From NCBI GenBank assembly GCA_035306605.1, contig DATGNR010000056.1: a DNA stretch of 64,000 nucleotides; one strand, 5' to 3'. Under the pieces are notes generated by a model. It did no database searches, was not told the DNA's origin, and saw only the letters and a list, made by a program, of their open reading frames with translations. Shown here piece by piece: positions 25,600-34,424 of this stretch. How positions within the stretch are numbered: position 1 is the stretch's first letter; each line of letters begins with the position of its first letter. The translations under genes and the position numbers were made by a program. This DNA is from Xanthomarina sp035306605 (GTDB taxonomy: Bacteria; Bacteroidota; Bacteroidia; Flavobacteriales; Flavobacteriaceae).

Positions 25600-26462
25600 T
25601 AAGCCAAAGTTACTAATAAGATTGAAATAATAGCAAGTCCAACCCCAATCCAATTTTTTAAAGAAAGATTTTCTTTAAAAAATAGCAGTCCAACTATGGA
25701 AGTAAACATAACTATAGCCACATTATTAATGGTGAAAATGGTTGAACTCTCTAACGATTCGTGATTTAGTGCTTTTAAAATAAAATAGATGGAAGAATAA
25801 TTAACAATTCCTAATACAATGCCGCCAACAATACTAAGCGGATTAAATTTGAATTCTTTTTTAATCATTTTTATAAAAAGAACACCAAGTCCTATACATG
25901 CTGCAAAAAAGAAGATGGTTGCCGAAAATAGCGGAATTCCTCCATCTTCAATATAAGTGGTTTCTATATATTTTATCGAGGTATCAATTGTCCCAGAACC
26001 TAAAAATATAATAATGGGAAACATGAGGTTGCTTTTAAAGTTAAATCGCGTGTTTTTTTTAACCGAGACAAAATATACGGCAACCAAAGCGAATAGAATA
26101 CCTAGGAGTTTTTGAAACCCGGTACTTTCATTGTATACGTAAATACCGAATATTATAGGGATAATCACGCTCATTTTGGTGGCAACCGAAGCAACTGATA
26201 AGCCATTCCGTTGTGAAGTAATTGCCATAGCACTGAATATACTTATAAATAAGAAGCCCAAAGCAAAGGCTCCAAAAAACCATTGAGAATGGATGATTTC
26301 TTGAGAGTTGAAATTGTTTTTAGAAATTATAAGACCACATAAACAAGCGGTTATGTAATTAAATACGATAGCTTGAAGTGTGTTAATTTTAAATCTATCA
26401 AATAATTTGAAGATTAAAAATATTAACGTAGAGGCTAGTATACTTAATAATAAGTCTATCAA
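25599..26462 (-). CDS. EamA/DMT-family membrane transporter
   Basis: This 287-residue integral membrane protein has about ten hydrophobic helices in two repeat halves of EamA type (start LLLSILASTLIFLIFKLFD; end IGVGLAIISILLVTLA). It probably exports or imports a small metabolite across the inner membrane; the substrate is unknown. It overlaps the HAD gene by 4 nt upstream and yigZ by 1 nt downstream, forming a compact three-gene run. Confidence 0.9.
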   Translation of the reverse strand: MIDLLLSILASTLIFLIFKLFDRFKINTLQAIVFNYITACLCGLIISKNNFNSQEIIHSQWFFGAFALGFLFISIFSAMAITSQRNGLSVASVATKMSVIIPIIFGIYVYNESTGFQKLLGILFALVAVYFVSVKKNTRFNFKSNLMFPIIIFLGSGTIDTSIKYIETTYIEDGGIPLFSATIFFFAACIGLGVLFIKMIKKEFKFNPLSIVGGIVLGIVNYSSIYFILKALNHESLESSTIFTINNVAIVMFTSIVGLLFFKENLSLKNWIGVGLAIISILLVTLA

Positions 26463-27070
26463 AAGAGGTCTTTTTTAACGGTAAATAAGTTGGTTACATC
26501 TTCCGTTTTTGGATTGATGTTCCAGGTGTGTATACCTAATTTAGCTGCTGCTAGAGTGTTTTCTTCAGTATCATCTATAAACAAACAGTTTTCTGGGTGT
26601 AAGTTGTTTTCTGTTAGAACAAACTGATAAATATCTGCATTCGGTTTTCTAAGTTTGATTTCATGTGAGAGATAAAACACATCAAAACAATTTTTAAAAT
26701 CTTCGTAAAAAGGTACTTCTTTTTTTATTAAATCGATATGAAGTGTGTTGGTATTACTCAATAAAATTAGTTGGTGTTTTTTTTCTGAAGCTAACTTTTT
26801 CACAAACTCCAATCTATGTTCAGGGAAATCTTTTATAATACAATTCCAGGCATAAAGGATTTGGTCTTCTGTTAAATCAGGGAAGTTTTCTAAATAAAAC
26901 TCTAAAAACTCTTCTGTTGAAATTAAGCCTTGTTCGTAAAAGCTATTAAACGCAATCATTTCATCAGACAGAGATTCTAATTTAAATATATCAAGGGCAT
27001 GATTCATGGCGCCTTCTTTATCTAAGTTGATAAAGACATCTCCAAAATCAAATATTAAGGTTTTAATCAT
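26459..27070 (-). CDS. HAD-superfamily hydrolase (YihX-like)
   Basis: This 203-residue phosphatase has motif I as DFGDVFINLD (nucleophile Asp near residue 9), motif II ILLSNTN, a motif III Lys in ELKLRKP-like HEIKLRKP, and motif IV LFIDDTEENTLAA. The alpha-helical cap after motif I fits subclass IA, as in glucose-1-phosphate phosphatase YihX. The substrate cannot be fixed from the sequence. It is the first gene of the run with the DMT transporter and yigZ. Confidence 0.9.
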   Translation of the reverse strand: MIKTLIFDFGDVFINLDKEGAMNHALDIFKLESLSDEMIAFNSFYEQGLISTEEFLEFYLENFPDLTEDQILYAWNCIIKDFPEHRLEFVKKLASEKKHQLILLSNTNTLHIDLIKKEVPFYEDFKNCFDVFYLSHEIKLRKPNADIYQFVLTENNLHPENCLFIDDTEENTLAAAKLGIHTWNINPKTEDVTNLFTVKKDLF

Positions 27071-27128
27071 AATTGTATTTTGTCTTTTCGATTCTTATTC
27101 AGGTGAAAATCTAAAGGTGTTTTTGTAG

Positions 27129-28133
27129 TTATGGATTTATATAAGTTTTTAAAACGTCGTCTAAAATAAATGATTCTTGAACTAATTTCCCTTTAAATGT
27201 TGGTGCTTTCACACCTTTTTCAAAGTGTGTTTTTCCTGTAAAAACTCTAGCTTCATCCCAAAGATTTTCATTTATAAAGGTTTGAAGGGTTTGACTGCCA
27301 CCTTCAATAATTATTGACTGCACGTTTTTTTTGTGTAAAAATTTACAAATTTCAGCAGCTAGATTCAGAGAGAAGTCTATCTCATCTTCAGAAATAATAA
27401 GGGTATCAACTTTATTATTAAAAACATGAAATTCTTTTGAAAGCTTGTTCGTTTTGTCTAAAACCACTCGAATAGGGTTTCTTCCGGTCCAATCTCTTAC
27501 AGTTAAACTAGGGTTATCTTCTAGTACTGTTTTGGTTCCAACTAAAATAGCTTGTTCTTCAGCTCGCCATTTGTGTACTAATTGTCTAGAATATTCGTTT
27601 GTAATCCAAACAGGTTTTTGTTCATTTTTAGTTTCAGGAGCAATAAATCCGTCTTCGGTTTCTGCCCATTTTAAAATGATATATGGACGTTTTTTATTGT
27701 GAAAAGTAAAAAATCGTTTATGATGTTCTTTACATTCTTCTTCCAAGACTCCAACCTGAACTTGACATCCGGAGGCTTTCAATTTTTCAATTCCTTTTCC
27801 CGCTACTTGACTATGTGTATCTGTAGTTCCAATAACTACAATTGGAATTTTGTGTTTGATTATTAAATCGCTGCAAGGAGGAGTTTTTCCAAAGTGGCTG
27901 CAAGGTTCTAAGGTTACATAAAGTGTAGCTTTACTTAAAACGGATTTATCTTTAACGGATTCAATAGCATTTACTTCGGCATGTTTTCCTCCATATTTAC
28001 TCGTAAACCCTTCACCAATAATTTCATTATTATACACAATAACACTACCAACCATCGGATTTGGAGCTGTACTTCCAAGCCCATTTTTAGCAATTTCAAT
28101 ACAGCGTTTTAGGTATTTTTCATGTATCTTCAT
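27129..28133 (-). CDS. ribD: Riboflavin biosynthesis deaminase/reductase
   Basis: RibD carries out the second and third steps of riboflavin synthesis. The N-terminal deaminase has the zinc motif HAEVNA (His51, Glu53) with PCSHFGKTPPC (Cys78, Cys87). The C-terminal reductase (about 145-334) has LKWAETEDGFI, AILVGTKTVLEDNPSLTVR and SIIIEGGSQTLQTFI. The 334-residue length is slightly short but complete. No FMN riboswitch is visible: only 35 bp separate it from the divergent acetyltransferase gene. Confidence 0.96.
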   Translation of the reverse strand: MKIHEKYLKRCIEIAKNGLGSTAPNPMVGSVIVYNNEIIGEGFTSKYGGKHAEVNAIESVKDKSVLSKATLYVTLEPCSHFGKTPPCSDLIIKHKIPIVVIGTTDTHSQVAGKGIEKLKASGCQVQVGVLEEECKEHHKRFFTFHNKKRPYIILKWAETEDGFIAPETKNEQKPVWITNEYSRQLVHKWRAEEQAILVGTKTVLEDNPSLTVRDWTGRNPIRVVLDKTNKLSKEFHVFNNKVDTLIISEDEIDFSLNLAAEICKFLHKKNVQSIIIEGGSQTLQTFINENLWDEARVFTGKTHFEKGVKAPTFKGKLVQESFILDDVLKTYINP

Positions 28134-28168
28134 CCCGAGAAATTTCAGTGTAAAAATAACACAATAAA

Positions 28169-28660
28169 GTGAGCAATAATAATATTGTTATTAGAGAAAT
28201 ATCCAAAGCTGATAATAAGCAAATAGCACAAGTTATTCGAGATGTTTTAGTTGAATTTGGTGCCCCTAAAGTTGGCACTGCTTATGAAGATGTTTCCTTG
28301 GATGATATGGCAAAAACCTATAATAGGGAGCGGTCTGCTTATTTTGTAATTGAACGCGAAGGAAAGATTTTAGGTGGAGCAGGGGTTGCTCCATTGGTTG
28401 GTTTGGAGGAGCACATTTGCGAGCTTCAAAAAATGTATTTTTTAACAGAAGTTAGAGGTATGGGTTTGGGTGAGGAACTGATGAAGAAATGTTTAGAAAA
28501 CGCTAAAGCATTTGGCTATAAAAAATGTTATTTAGAAACTTTGCCATATATGGATGCTGCACGAAAACTATATACTAAAGTAGGATTTGAAACCCTTGAT
28601 AAACCAATGGGAAATACGGGCCATTATTCCTGTAATGTTTGGATGATAAAAGAATTATGA
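28169..28660 (+). CDS. GNAT-family N-acetyltransferase
   Basis: This 163-residue protein has a clear GNAT acetyl-CoA site, VRGMGLGEELMKKCLE (about 110-125), and the late CYLETLPYMDAARKLYTKVGFE. It starts at GTG 28169 and its stop overlaps the ATG of prmC (ATGA), so it is coupled to prmC. Substrate unknown. Confidence 0.9.
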   Translation: MSNNNIVIREISKADNKQIAQVIRDVLVEFGAPKVGTAYEDVSLDDMAKTYNRERSAYFVIEREGKILGGAGVAPLVGLEEHICELQKMYFLTEVRGMGLGEELMKKCLENAKAFGYKKCYLETLPYMDAARKLYTKVGFETLDKPMGNTGHYSCNVWMIKEL

Positions 28661-29532
28661 GATTAAAAGATATTCAAAGCATTTTTCATAAAGAATTAGA
28701 TGTCATTTTTGGTGTTAATGAAGTCGGTAGCTTTTTTAATATATTAATTTCACATTATTTAAAACTCAACAGAATAGCTTTGGTTTTAAATCCAGAGTTA
28801 ACGATTTCTAAAGAAGAGGAACAGCCTTTGTTTGATGCTTTGAGTAGATTGAAGCTGCAGGAACCTATTCAATATATTATTAAGGAAACAGAGTTTTTTG
28901 GTTTGCCTTTTAAGGTGAATGAAAACACCTTAATCCCTAGACCAGAAACAGAAGAACTTGTTGAATGGATTGTGCATACTATGAGTATGAGAGAAGAAAT
29001 TAAACCAATTAATATTTTAGATATAGGCACAGGAACTGGATGTATAGCTATTTCTTTGGCTAAAAACATTCCAAATGCAAAAGTTTATGCTGTAGATGTT
29101 AGTGGGGAAGCTTTAAAAGTGGCTAAACTTAATGCAGAATTGAATAAAGTTGATGTGAGCTTTTATAAAGTTGATATCCTAAATGAAGCTTCTTGGGATT
29201 TAGAATTTAAGAATTTGAAGTTCGACATTATCGTGTCTAATCCACCTTATGTAAGAAACTTAGAAAAAATAGAAATAAAGAACAACGTTTTAAAATACGA
29301 ACCACATTTAGCCTTGTTTGTTGAAGATGATAAGCCGTTGCAGTTTTATAATGCCATTGCAGATTTTGCTGTTGATAATTTGACAGAAAATGGCTTGTTG
29401 TTTTTCGAAATTAATCAATACCTTGGAAAAGAAACCAAGCAATTGTTACAAGATAAAAACTTTGCTGATTTAGAGTTAAAACTGGATGTTTTTGGAAATA
29501 ACCGCATGTTAAAAGGCGCAAAGAATTTTTAA
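28657..29532 (+). CDS. prmC: Peptide chain release factor glutamine methyltransferase
   Basis: PrmC N5-methylates the Gln of the GGQ motif in release factors. I start it at ATG 28657, which overlaps the upstream stop, giving 291 residues beginning MRLKDIQ; an in-frame ATG 18 nt upstream lies inside the acetyltransferase gene. The protein shows the helical N-terminal domain, TLIPRPETEELVEW, the SAM motif LDIGTGTGCIAI (121-132) and the catalytic NPPY (195-198). ligA follows 3 nt later. Confidence 0.95.
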   Translation: MRLKDIQSIFHKELDVIFGVNEVGSFFNILISHYLKLNRIALVLNPELTISKEEEQPLFDALSRLKLQEPIQYIIKETEFFGLPFKVNENTLIPRPETEELVEWIVHTMSMREEIKPINILDIGTGTGCIAISLAKNIPNAKVYAVDVSGEALKVAKLNAELNKVDVSFYKVDILNEASWDLEFKNLKFDIIVSNPPYVRNLEKIEIKNNVLKYEPHLALFVEDDKPLQFYNAIADFAVDNLTENGLLFFEINQYLGKETKQLLQDKNFADLELKLDVFGNNRMLKGAKNF

Positions 29533-29535
29533 TCG

Positions 29536-31530
29536 ATGACTATCAAAGAACAAATTTTACAATTACGAGAAGAACTTAATAAACATAATTACAATTATTA
29601 TGTATTGGATAATCCAATTATTTCCGATTATGATTTTGATGTCAAGCTCAATCAGCTTATTGCTTTAGAAGAGCAGCATCCAGAGTTTTTCGATGCGAAT
29701 TCTCCAAGTCAAAGGGTTGGTGGTGAAATAACTAAAAATTTCGAAACCATTGTTCATGAACAACGAATGTATTCTTTGGATAATTCATATTCTAAAGAAG
29801 ATTTGTTGGATTGGGAAACTAGAATTAAAAAGCTGGTAGATGGTCCATTACAATTTACATGCGAATTAAAATACGATGGAGCCTCCATTAGTCTAACTTA
29901 TGAAAATGGAAATCTTATAAAAGCTGTAACTAGAGGCGATGGAGTTCAAGGTGATAATGTAACAGCTAATGTTAAAACCATTAAATCTGTGCCTTTAAGA
30001 TTGAAAGGCGATTTTCCTGAGAAATTTGACATTCGTGGTGAAATTGTACTTCCGTTTGAAGGTTTCAATAAAATGAACGAAGAGCGAATAGAAATAGGAG
30101 AAGAACCATATAGAAATCCAAGAAATACGGCTTCTGGAAGTTTGAAACTTCAAGATAGCAGTGAAGTGGCAAAAAGGCCATTAGAGTGTTTGCTTTACAG
30201 TATTGTAGGAAATAATTTAAATATAAACACCCAATTTGAAAGTTTAGAAAAGGCTAGAGAATGGGGATTTAAGGTGCCACAAGCAGCTAAGCTTGTAAAT
30301 TCCATAGATGAAGTTTTAGACTTTATAAATTATTGGGATACACACCGACATCATTTGCCTTACGAAACAGATGGTGTGGTTGTTAAGGTGAATAACTTGC
30401 AGCAGCAAGAAGAATTAGGATATACAGCAAAAGCACCACGTTGGGCAATTGCTTATAAGTTTAAAGCCGAACAAGTTTCTACCAAATTAAATAGCATAAG
30501 TTACCAAGTGGGAAGGACAGGAGCTATAACTCCTGTAGCTAATTTAGAACCTGTAGAATTAGCTGGAACAACTGTAAAAAGAGCTTCTTTGCATAATGCA
30601 GATCAAATAGAGAAATTGGATATTCGTGTTGGAGATGAGGTTTTTGTTGAAAAGGGAGGAGAGATAATTCCTAAAATTATAGCTGTAGATTTTAGCAAAC
30701 GACCAGAAAACTCTCAACCTACACAATACATTGAGAATTGTCCGGAATGCCAAACAAAATTGGTGAGAACAGAAGGAGAGGCTCAACATTATTGTCCAAA
30801 TTATAATGGATGTAAGCCGCAAATTATTGGTAGGATTCAACATTTTATATCCAGAAAAGCCATGGATATTGAAGGGCTGGGGGGAGAAACGGTTGCCTTA
30901 TTAGTAAACGAAGGTTTGATAGACAATTATTCGGATTTATATGAATTGACTAAAGATCAAGTTTTGCCTTTAGAACGGATGGCTGAAAAAAGTGCGGATA
31001 ATTTAATTAATGGAATAGAGCAATCTAAACAAATTCCATTTGAGAGAGTTTTATATGCTTTAGGTATTAGATATGTTGGAGAAACTGTAGCGAAAAAATT
31101 AGCCAAGCACTATAAAAGTATTGATGCCTTAGCTGTAGCTTCACATGACGATTTAATAAATGTGGATGAAATTGGAGTTAAAATAGCAGAAAGTGTTATC
31201 GAGTTTTTTAATGCTGATTCCAACAAGGGAACTATTGAAAGATTAAAAAATTTCGGTGTTCAGTTAGAAATTTCTGCAGAAAAATTAGCTAGTCAAACTA
31301 ATAGATTGGCAGGCAATATTTTTGTTGTTTCAGGGGTGTTTCATACAGTTTCTAGAGATGAACTTAAAAAACTTATAGAAGACAACGGAGGAAAAGTATC
31401 TTCTTCTATATCTGGAAAGACCAATTATGTTGTTGCAGGAGACAATATGGGACCAAGTAAAAAAACAAAAGCCGAACAGTTAGGAGTTTCTATTATAAGC
31501 GAACAAGATTTTTTAAGTATGGTTTCATAG
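29536..31530 (+). CDS. ligA: NAD-dependent DNA ligase
   Basis: LigA seals nicks during replication and repair using NAD+. The 664-residue protein has the full layout: domain Ia with the YYVLDNPIISDYDFD motif, the adenylation domain with Lys112 in ELKYDGAS, an OB fold, a four-Cys zinc finger (CPECQTKLV to CPNYNGC), helix-hairpin-helix repeats (about 420-580) and a C-terminal BRCT domain (about 590-664). It closes the GNAT-prmC-ligA run. Confidence 0.98.
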   Translation: MTIKEQILQLREELNKHNYNYYVLDNPIISDYDFDVKLNQLIALEEQHPEFFDANSPSQRVGGEITKNFETIVHEQRMYSLDNSYSKEDLLDWETRIKKLVDGPLQFTCELKYDGASISLTYENGNLIKAVTRGDGVQGDNVTANVKTIKSVPLRLKGDFPEKFDIRGEIVLPFEGFNKMNEERIEIGEEPYRNPRNTASGSLKLQDSSEVAKRPLECLLYSIVGNNLNINTQFESLEKAREWGFKVPQAAKLVNSIDEVLDFINYWDTHRHHLPYETDGVVVKVNNLQQQEELGYTAKAPRWAIAYKFKAEQVSTKLNSISYQVGRTGAITPVANLEPVELAGTTVKRASLHNADQIEKLDIRVGDEVFVEKGGEIIPKIIAVDFSKRPENSQPTQYIENCPECQTKLVRTEGEAQHYCPNYNGCKPQIIGRIQHFISRKAMDIEGLGGETVALLVNEGLIDNYSDLYELTKDQVLPLERMAEKSADNLINGIEQSKQIPFERVLYALGIRYVGETVAKKLAKHYKSIDALAVASHDDLINVDEIGVKIAESVIEFFNADSNKGTIERLKNFGVQLEISAEKLASQTNRLAGNIFVVSGVFHTVSRDELKKLIEDNGGKVSSSISGKTNYVVAGDNMGPSKKTKAEQLGVSIISEQDFLSMVS

Positions 31531-31628
31531 GAGCAATTCAGGAGAATTAGAGCTCGATAATAGGTTCTTTTTCATCAATTAATTATATCATATTTTGATT
31601 AAAAGGACTTTAGGGTTAAAAGTGTATT

Positions 31629-32306
31629 ATGGTAAACCATGTTTTGGGCTTTTCTTTTTTTGATTTCTTATCCTTTATTGAGGGCATTTATGTTGAAATG
31701 CTGATTGCACCAATTATTACTGTTTTCTACTTTATAAAGGAGAAAAGAAAATCATTGCTCTTTAGTTTATTTATGCTTGTCTATTCGATAGCAGATCTTA
31801 TTAATTTTTTTGATCAGGAAAGTTTTAATGAAGCTGTTTATTTCGTTTGCAATGCCTTGTATATGTTGTCCTATCTCTTTTTGTTGTTGGAAATGGCGAA
31901 AACAATGAGTTTTACGTTCATTATAAAAAAACTACCCATTCATTTAATTGTATTAACCTTACTTAATGTGTACATGATGTATGTTATGGTTATTATAATT
32001 AATCCTATTTTATTTGAAACAAATCATTTAATAATGGTTCAGGCCATGGAGCAGATGTATAATGTTTTTCTGTTGGCTATTTTAAGTTTGTCCTTTTTAA
32101 ACTATATTATAAATGAAAGTAGTAAGACGTTGCTATTGTTTTTTGCGTGTTTAACCATCACATTTTCCGAGTTTTTATTAATTGGCTACTTCTACCTATC
32201 TGGCGAAATGCTCCAAATTCGCTATAGCGCAGTAGTACTTGAATTAAGTGCGTTTTTACTCTTTTACTTCCATGCTACTAAGGAGTTAAATCCAACCGAG
32301 GTTTAA
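31629..32306 (+). CDS. Multi-pass membrane protein, YhhN-like (first of a tandem pair)
   Basis: This 225-residue protein has about seven or eight hydrophobic helices and almost no soluble loops. It is clearly related to the next gene: both share a block YxLxYLFLLxxxxxxxF and a near-identical FSEFLxxGYFY near the C terminus. The layout recalls YhhN/lysoplasmalogenase-like proteins, which hydrolyse vinyl-ether lysolipids, but the match is from overall pattern only. It lies alone after ligA with its own 98-bp upstream region. Confidence 0.62.
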   Translation: MVNHVLGFSFFDFLSFIEGIYVEMLIAPIITVFYFIKEKRKSLLFSLFMLVYSIADLINFFDQESFNEAVYFVCNALYMLSYLFLLLEMAKTMSFTFIIKKLPIHLIVLTLLNVYMMYVMVIIINPILFETNHLIMVQAMEQMYNVFLLAILSLSFLNYIINESSKTLLLFFACLTITFSEFLLIGYFYLSGEMLQIRYSAVVLELSAFLLFYFHATKELNPTEV

Positions 32307-32448
32307 ATCTTGTTGGTAAATTTATTTATATTAAAACAACAATGTTTAATTTGCTGATAAACAGAGTGTATAGTTCATTGTGTTAATTTTAGCATATTTT
32401 TAAAATAGTGTTTTACCGACAAAATGTATCTTATTATCGACTAATGTT

Positions 32449-32466
32449 TATATTTGTATATATTTG
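32449..32466 (+). promoter_or_regulatory. Two overlapping-register -7 promoter elements
   Basis: TATATTTG occurs at 32449-32456 and again at 32459-32466, 10 bp apart, 19-29 nt before the ATG of the second membrane protein. Either or both may be used. Confidence 0.4.
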
Positions 32467-32484
32467 CTTCGGAATTAAGATTTT

Positions 32485-33207
32485 ATGAGTTTAATTAAAT
32501 CAAATATTATAATAGTAGTCATTGTATTCCTATGCATTTCTTTTACGCTTTTTCAGGTTAAAGATGAATACTATATTTCTAATGTATCTAGAGCATTGAT
32601 TGTACCCTTAATTTCAGTATTGTATTTTGCCAATACTAAAGTTAGATCTCCTTATTTTTCTTGGTTTCTTTTAATTTACTCTTTTTCAGAATTAATTGTT
32701 TTTGTAGAACAATTTTTAGATTCAACTTTACAATTACATATTTATTATTTTATAGGAAATCTTCTGTATATATTGGCTTATTTGTTCTTGTTAGTAGATA
32801 TAATTAAAGGGTTGGATTTTAAGAAAGTCTTTAAAAAATACAAATTACACTTGTCTGTACTGCTCTTGTTAAATATTTATATTTCCTATATGCTTTTAGG
32901 GATTATAGACCCATTTATAAGGAATTCTAATTGGGTTTATGTTGAAATGGTATATAATGCTGTCCTGCTTTTACTATTAACATTTTCACTAATAGCCTAC
33001 TTTTACAACGACAATAAAAAAACCTTACTTTGTTTTATTGCGACCTTATTTGTAGTGTTCTCAGAATTTCTCCAACTAGGGTATTTTTATGTAGTTGAAA
33101 AGGATGTGCTTAAATTTACTTCAACCTTCTTGTTTGTACTAGGCTTTGGGTTTTATTACTTTTATGCAAAAACCAGGCATGTAAACACGTTTCGATTGTA
33201 TCATTAA
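32485..33207 (+). CDS. Multi-pass membrane protein, YhhN-like (second of a tandem pair)
   Basis: This 240-residue protein has about eight predicted helices, starting with IIIVVIVFLCISFTLF. It is a diverged duplicate of the gene before it: the LYILAYLFLLVDI and VFSEFLQLGYFYV blocks align with LYMLSYLFLLLEM and TFSEFLLIGYFYL in similar positions. Conserved acidic residues in helices (SELIVFVEQ, SEFLQ) could be catalytic, as in YhhN enzymes. It has its own double promoter box, so the copies may be regulated separately. Confidence 0.62.
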   Translation: MSLIKSNIIIVVIVFLCISFTLFQVKDEYYISNVSRALIVPLISVLYFANTKVRSPYFSWFLLIYSFSELIVFVEQFLDSTLQLHIYYFIGNLLYILAYLFLLVDIIKGLDFKKVFKKYKLHLSVLLLLNIYISYMLLGIIDPFIRNSNWVYVEMVYNAVLLLLLTFSLIAYFYNDNKKTLLCFIATLFVVFSEFLQLGYFYVVEKDVLKFTSTFLFVLGFGFYYFYAKTRHVNTFRLYH

Positions 33208-33240
33208 ATTTGAAGGGTACGTTTTTGGTTTGGACTATTT

Positions 33241-33409
33241 AGCTTGAACCTCAAGTGATTTACTTGGGAAAGATTTACTATCCTGTTTTGATGAATAATT
33301 GTAAGTAAGCCAGTTCCCATCTATAGGCGTACAGTACAGATAAGTGTGAAGTTGCTTGAAAAACTGTTCGGTAGCTGTAAATCACTTTGGTACTACGCTC
33401 TTCAAGCAA
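33241..33409. repeat. Intergenic inverted repeats between convergent genes
   Basis: An 11-bp perfect pair (AAGTGATTTAC 33253-33263 with GTAAATCACTT 33377-33387) interleaves with a 9-bp pair (TTGCTTGAA 33352-33360 with TTCAAGCAA 33401-33409). A T-rich run follows the second pair on the plus strand, so it may act as the terminator of the upstream gene. The pairs cannot form together without a pseudoknot. Confidence 0.5.
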
Positions 33410-33421
33410 TTCCTTTTTTAT

Positions 33422-34339
33422 TTACACAATAATAGACGTTCCATTTGCTGTTTTGTTTTTGTTGGAATCGAAAAAGAAATCGATACGGCCTAAATTAATC
33501 CCATAGCAGCCAACTTGGTTTACGAGAACATTTTTCCCCTCAATATTTTGTGCAACTGTAGGTTTTGGTAAAAAGGTGTGGGTGTGACCGCCAATAATTA
33601 AATCGATATTTTTTGTGCTTGAAGCCAGTTTTAAATCGCTTGGTTTATCTGGGTTGTTGCTGTAATTATAACCAATATGAGATAGGCAAATAACGAGGTC
33701 GCAGTGTTCCTCTTCTTTTAAAATTCGGCTCATATCTTGAGCAATTTCTATTGGGTCGTGATATACGGTTTCCTTATAAAGATCTTTCAATACCAAGCCA
33801 TCCAATTTAATTCCTACGCCGAAAACACCAATTTTTACACCTGCTTTTTTAAAGGTTTTATAAGGTTTAACATGCGTATCTAAAATTGTGTTTGAAAAAT
33901 CGTAATTGGCTGAAATAAAATCGAATTTAGCATGCGGTAATTGTGCATATAATCCGTCAATACCATTGTCAAAATCGTGATTTCCAATGGTTGCCGCATC
34001 ATACTTTAATTTACTCATTAACTTAAATTCTAATTCGCCTCCATAGTAATTGAAGTAAGGTGTTCCTTGGAAAATATCTCCAGCATCCAACAACAAGGTA
34101 TTCGGATTTTCATTTTTAATGTTTTGAATTAAGCTAGCACGTCTAGCAACTCCTCCTTTGTTAGGATTTCTTCCGTCTTCAGGACCAAAAGGGTCAATAT
34201 GGCTATGGACATCGTTCGTGTGAAGTATAGTCACCTGCGTTGTTTTATCGGCAGCGATAAATGAAGGTAAACTTAACCCGCCAACAGTAACTAAAGCTGT
34301 TGCTGCAGTTGTTTTTTGAATAAAATTTCTTCTTTTCAT
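33422..34339 (-). CDS. 5'-nucleotidase metallophosphoesterase domain protein, Tat-exported
   Basis: This protein carries the catalytic half of a UshA-type 5'-nucleotidase. The metal motifs are HTNDVHSHIDP, LLDAGDIFQG, TIGNHDFDNG, LSHIGY and GGHTHTF. It begins with a twin-arginine signal, KRRNFIQKTTAATAL, so it should be exported folded. I start at 34339 (MKRRN); an ATG four codons upstream at 34351 is also possible. The substrate-binding C-terminal half is absent here and is encoded by the next gene upstream, 85 bp away. Confidence 0.9.
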   Translation of the reverse strand: MKRRNFIQKTTAATALVTVGGLSLPSFIAADKTTQVTILHTNDVHSHIDPFGPEDGRNPNKGGVARRASLIQNIKNENPNTLLLDAGDIFQGTPYFNYYGGELEFKLMSKLKYDAATIGNHDFDNGIDGLYAQLPHAKFDFISANYDFSNTILDTHVKPYKTFKKAGVKIGVFGVGIKLDGLVLKDLYKETVYHDPIEIAQDMSRILKEEEHCDLVICLSHIGYNYSNNPDKPSDLKLASSTKNIDLIIGGHTHTFLPKPTVAQNIEGKNVLVNQVGCYGINLGRIDFFFDSNKNKTANGTSIIV

Positions 34340-34424
34340 GTGTTTCAACATAAAGTTTTTTGTTTTTTACATGCAACCATATCACTTATTGCACGGGTGA
34401 TTAAAGATGAGGTATCTATACTTG

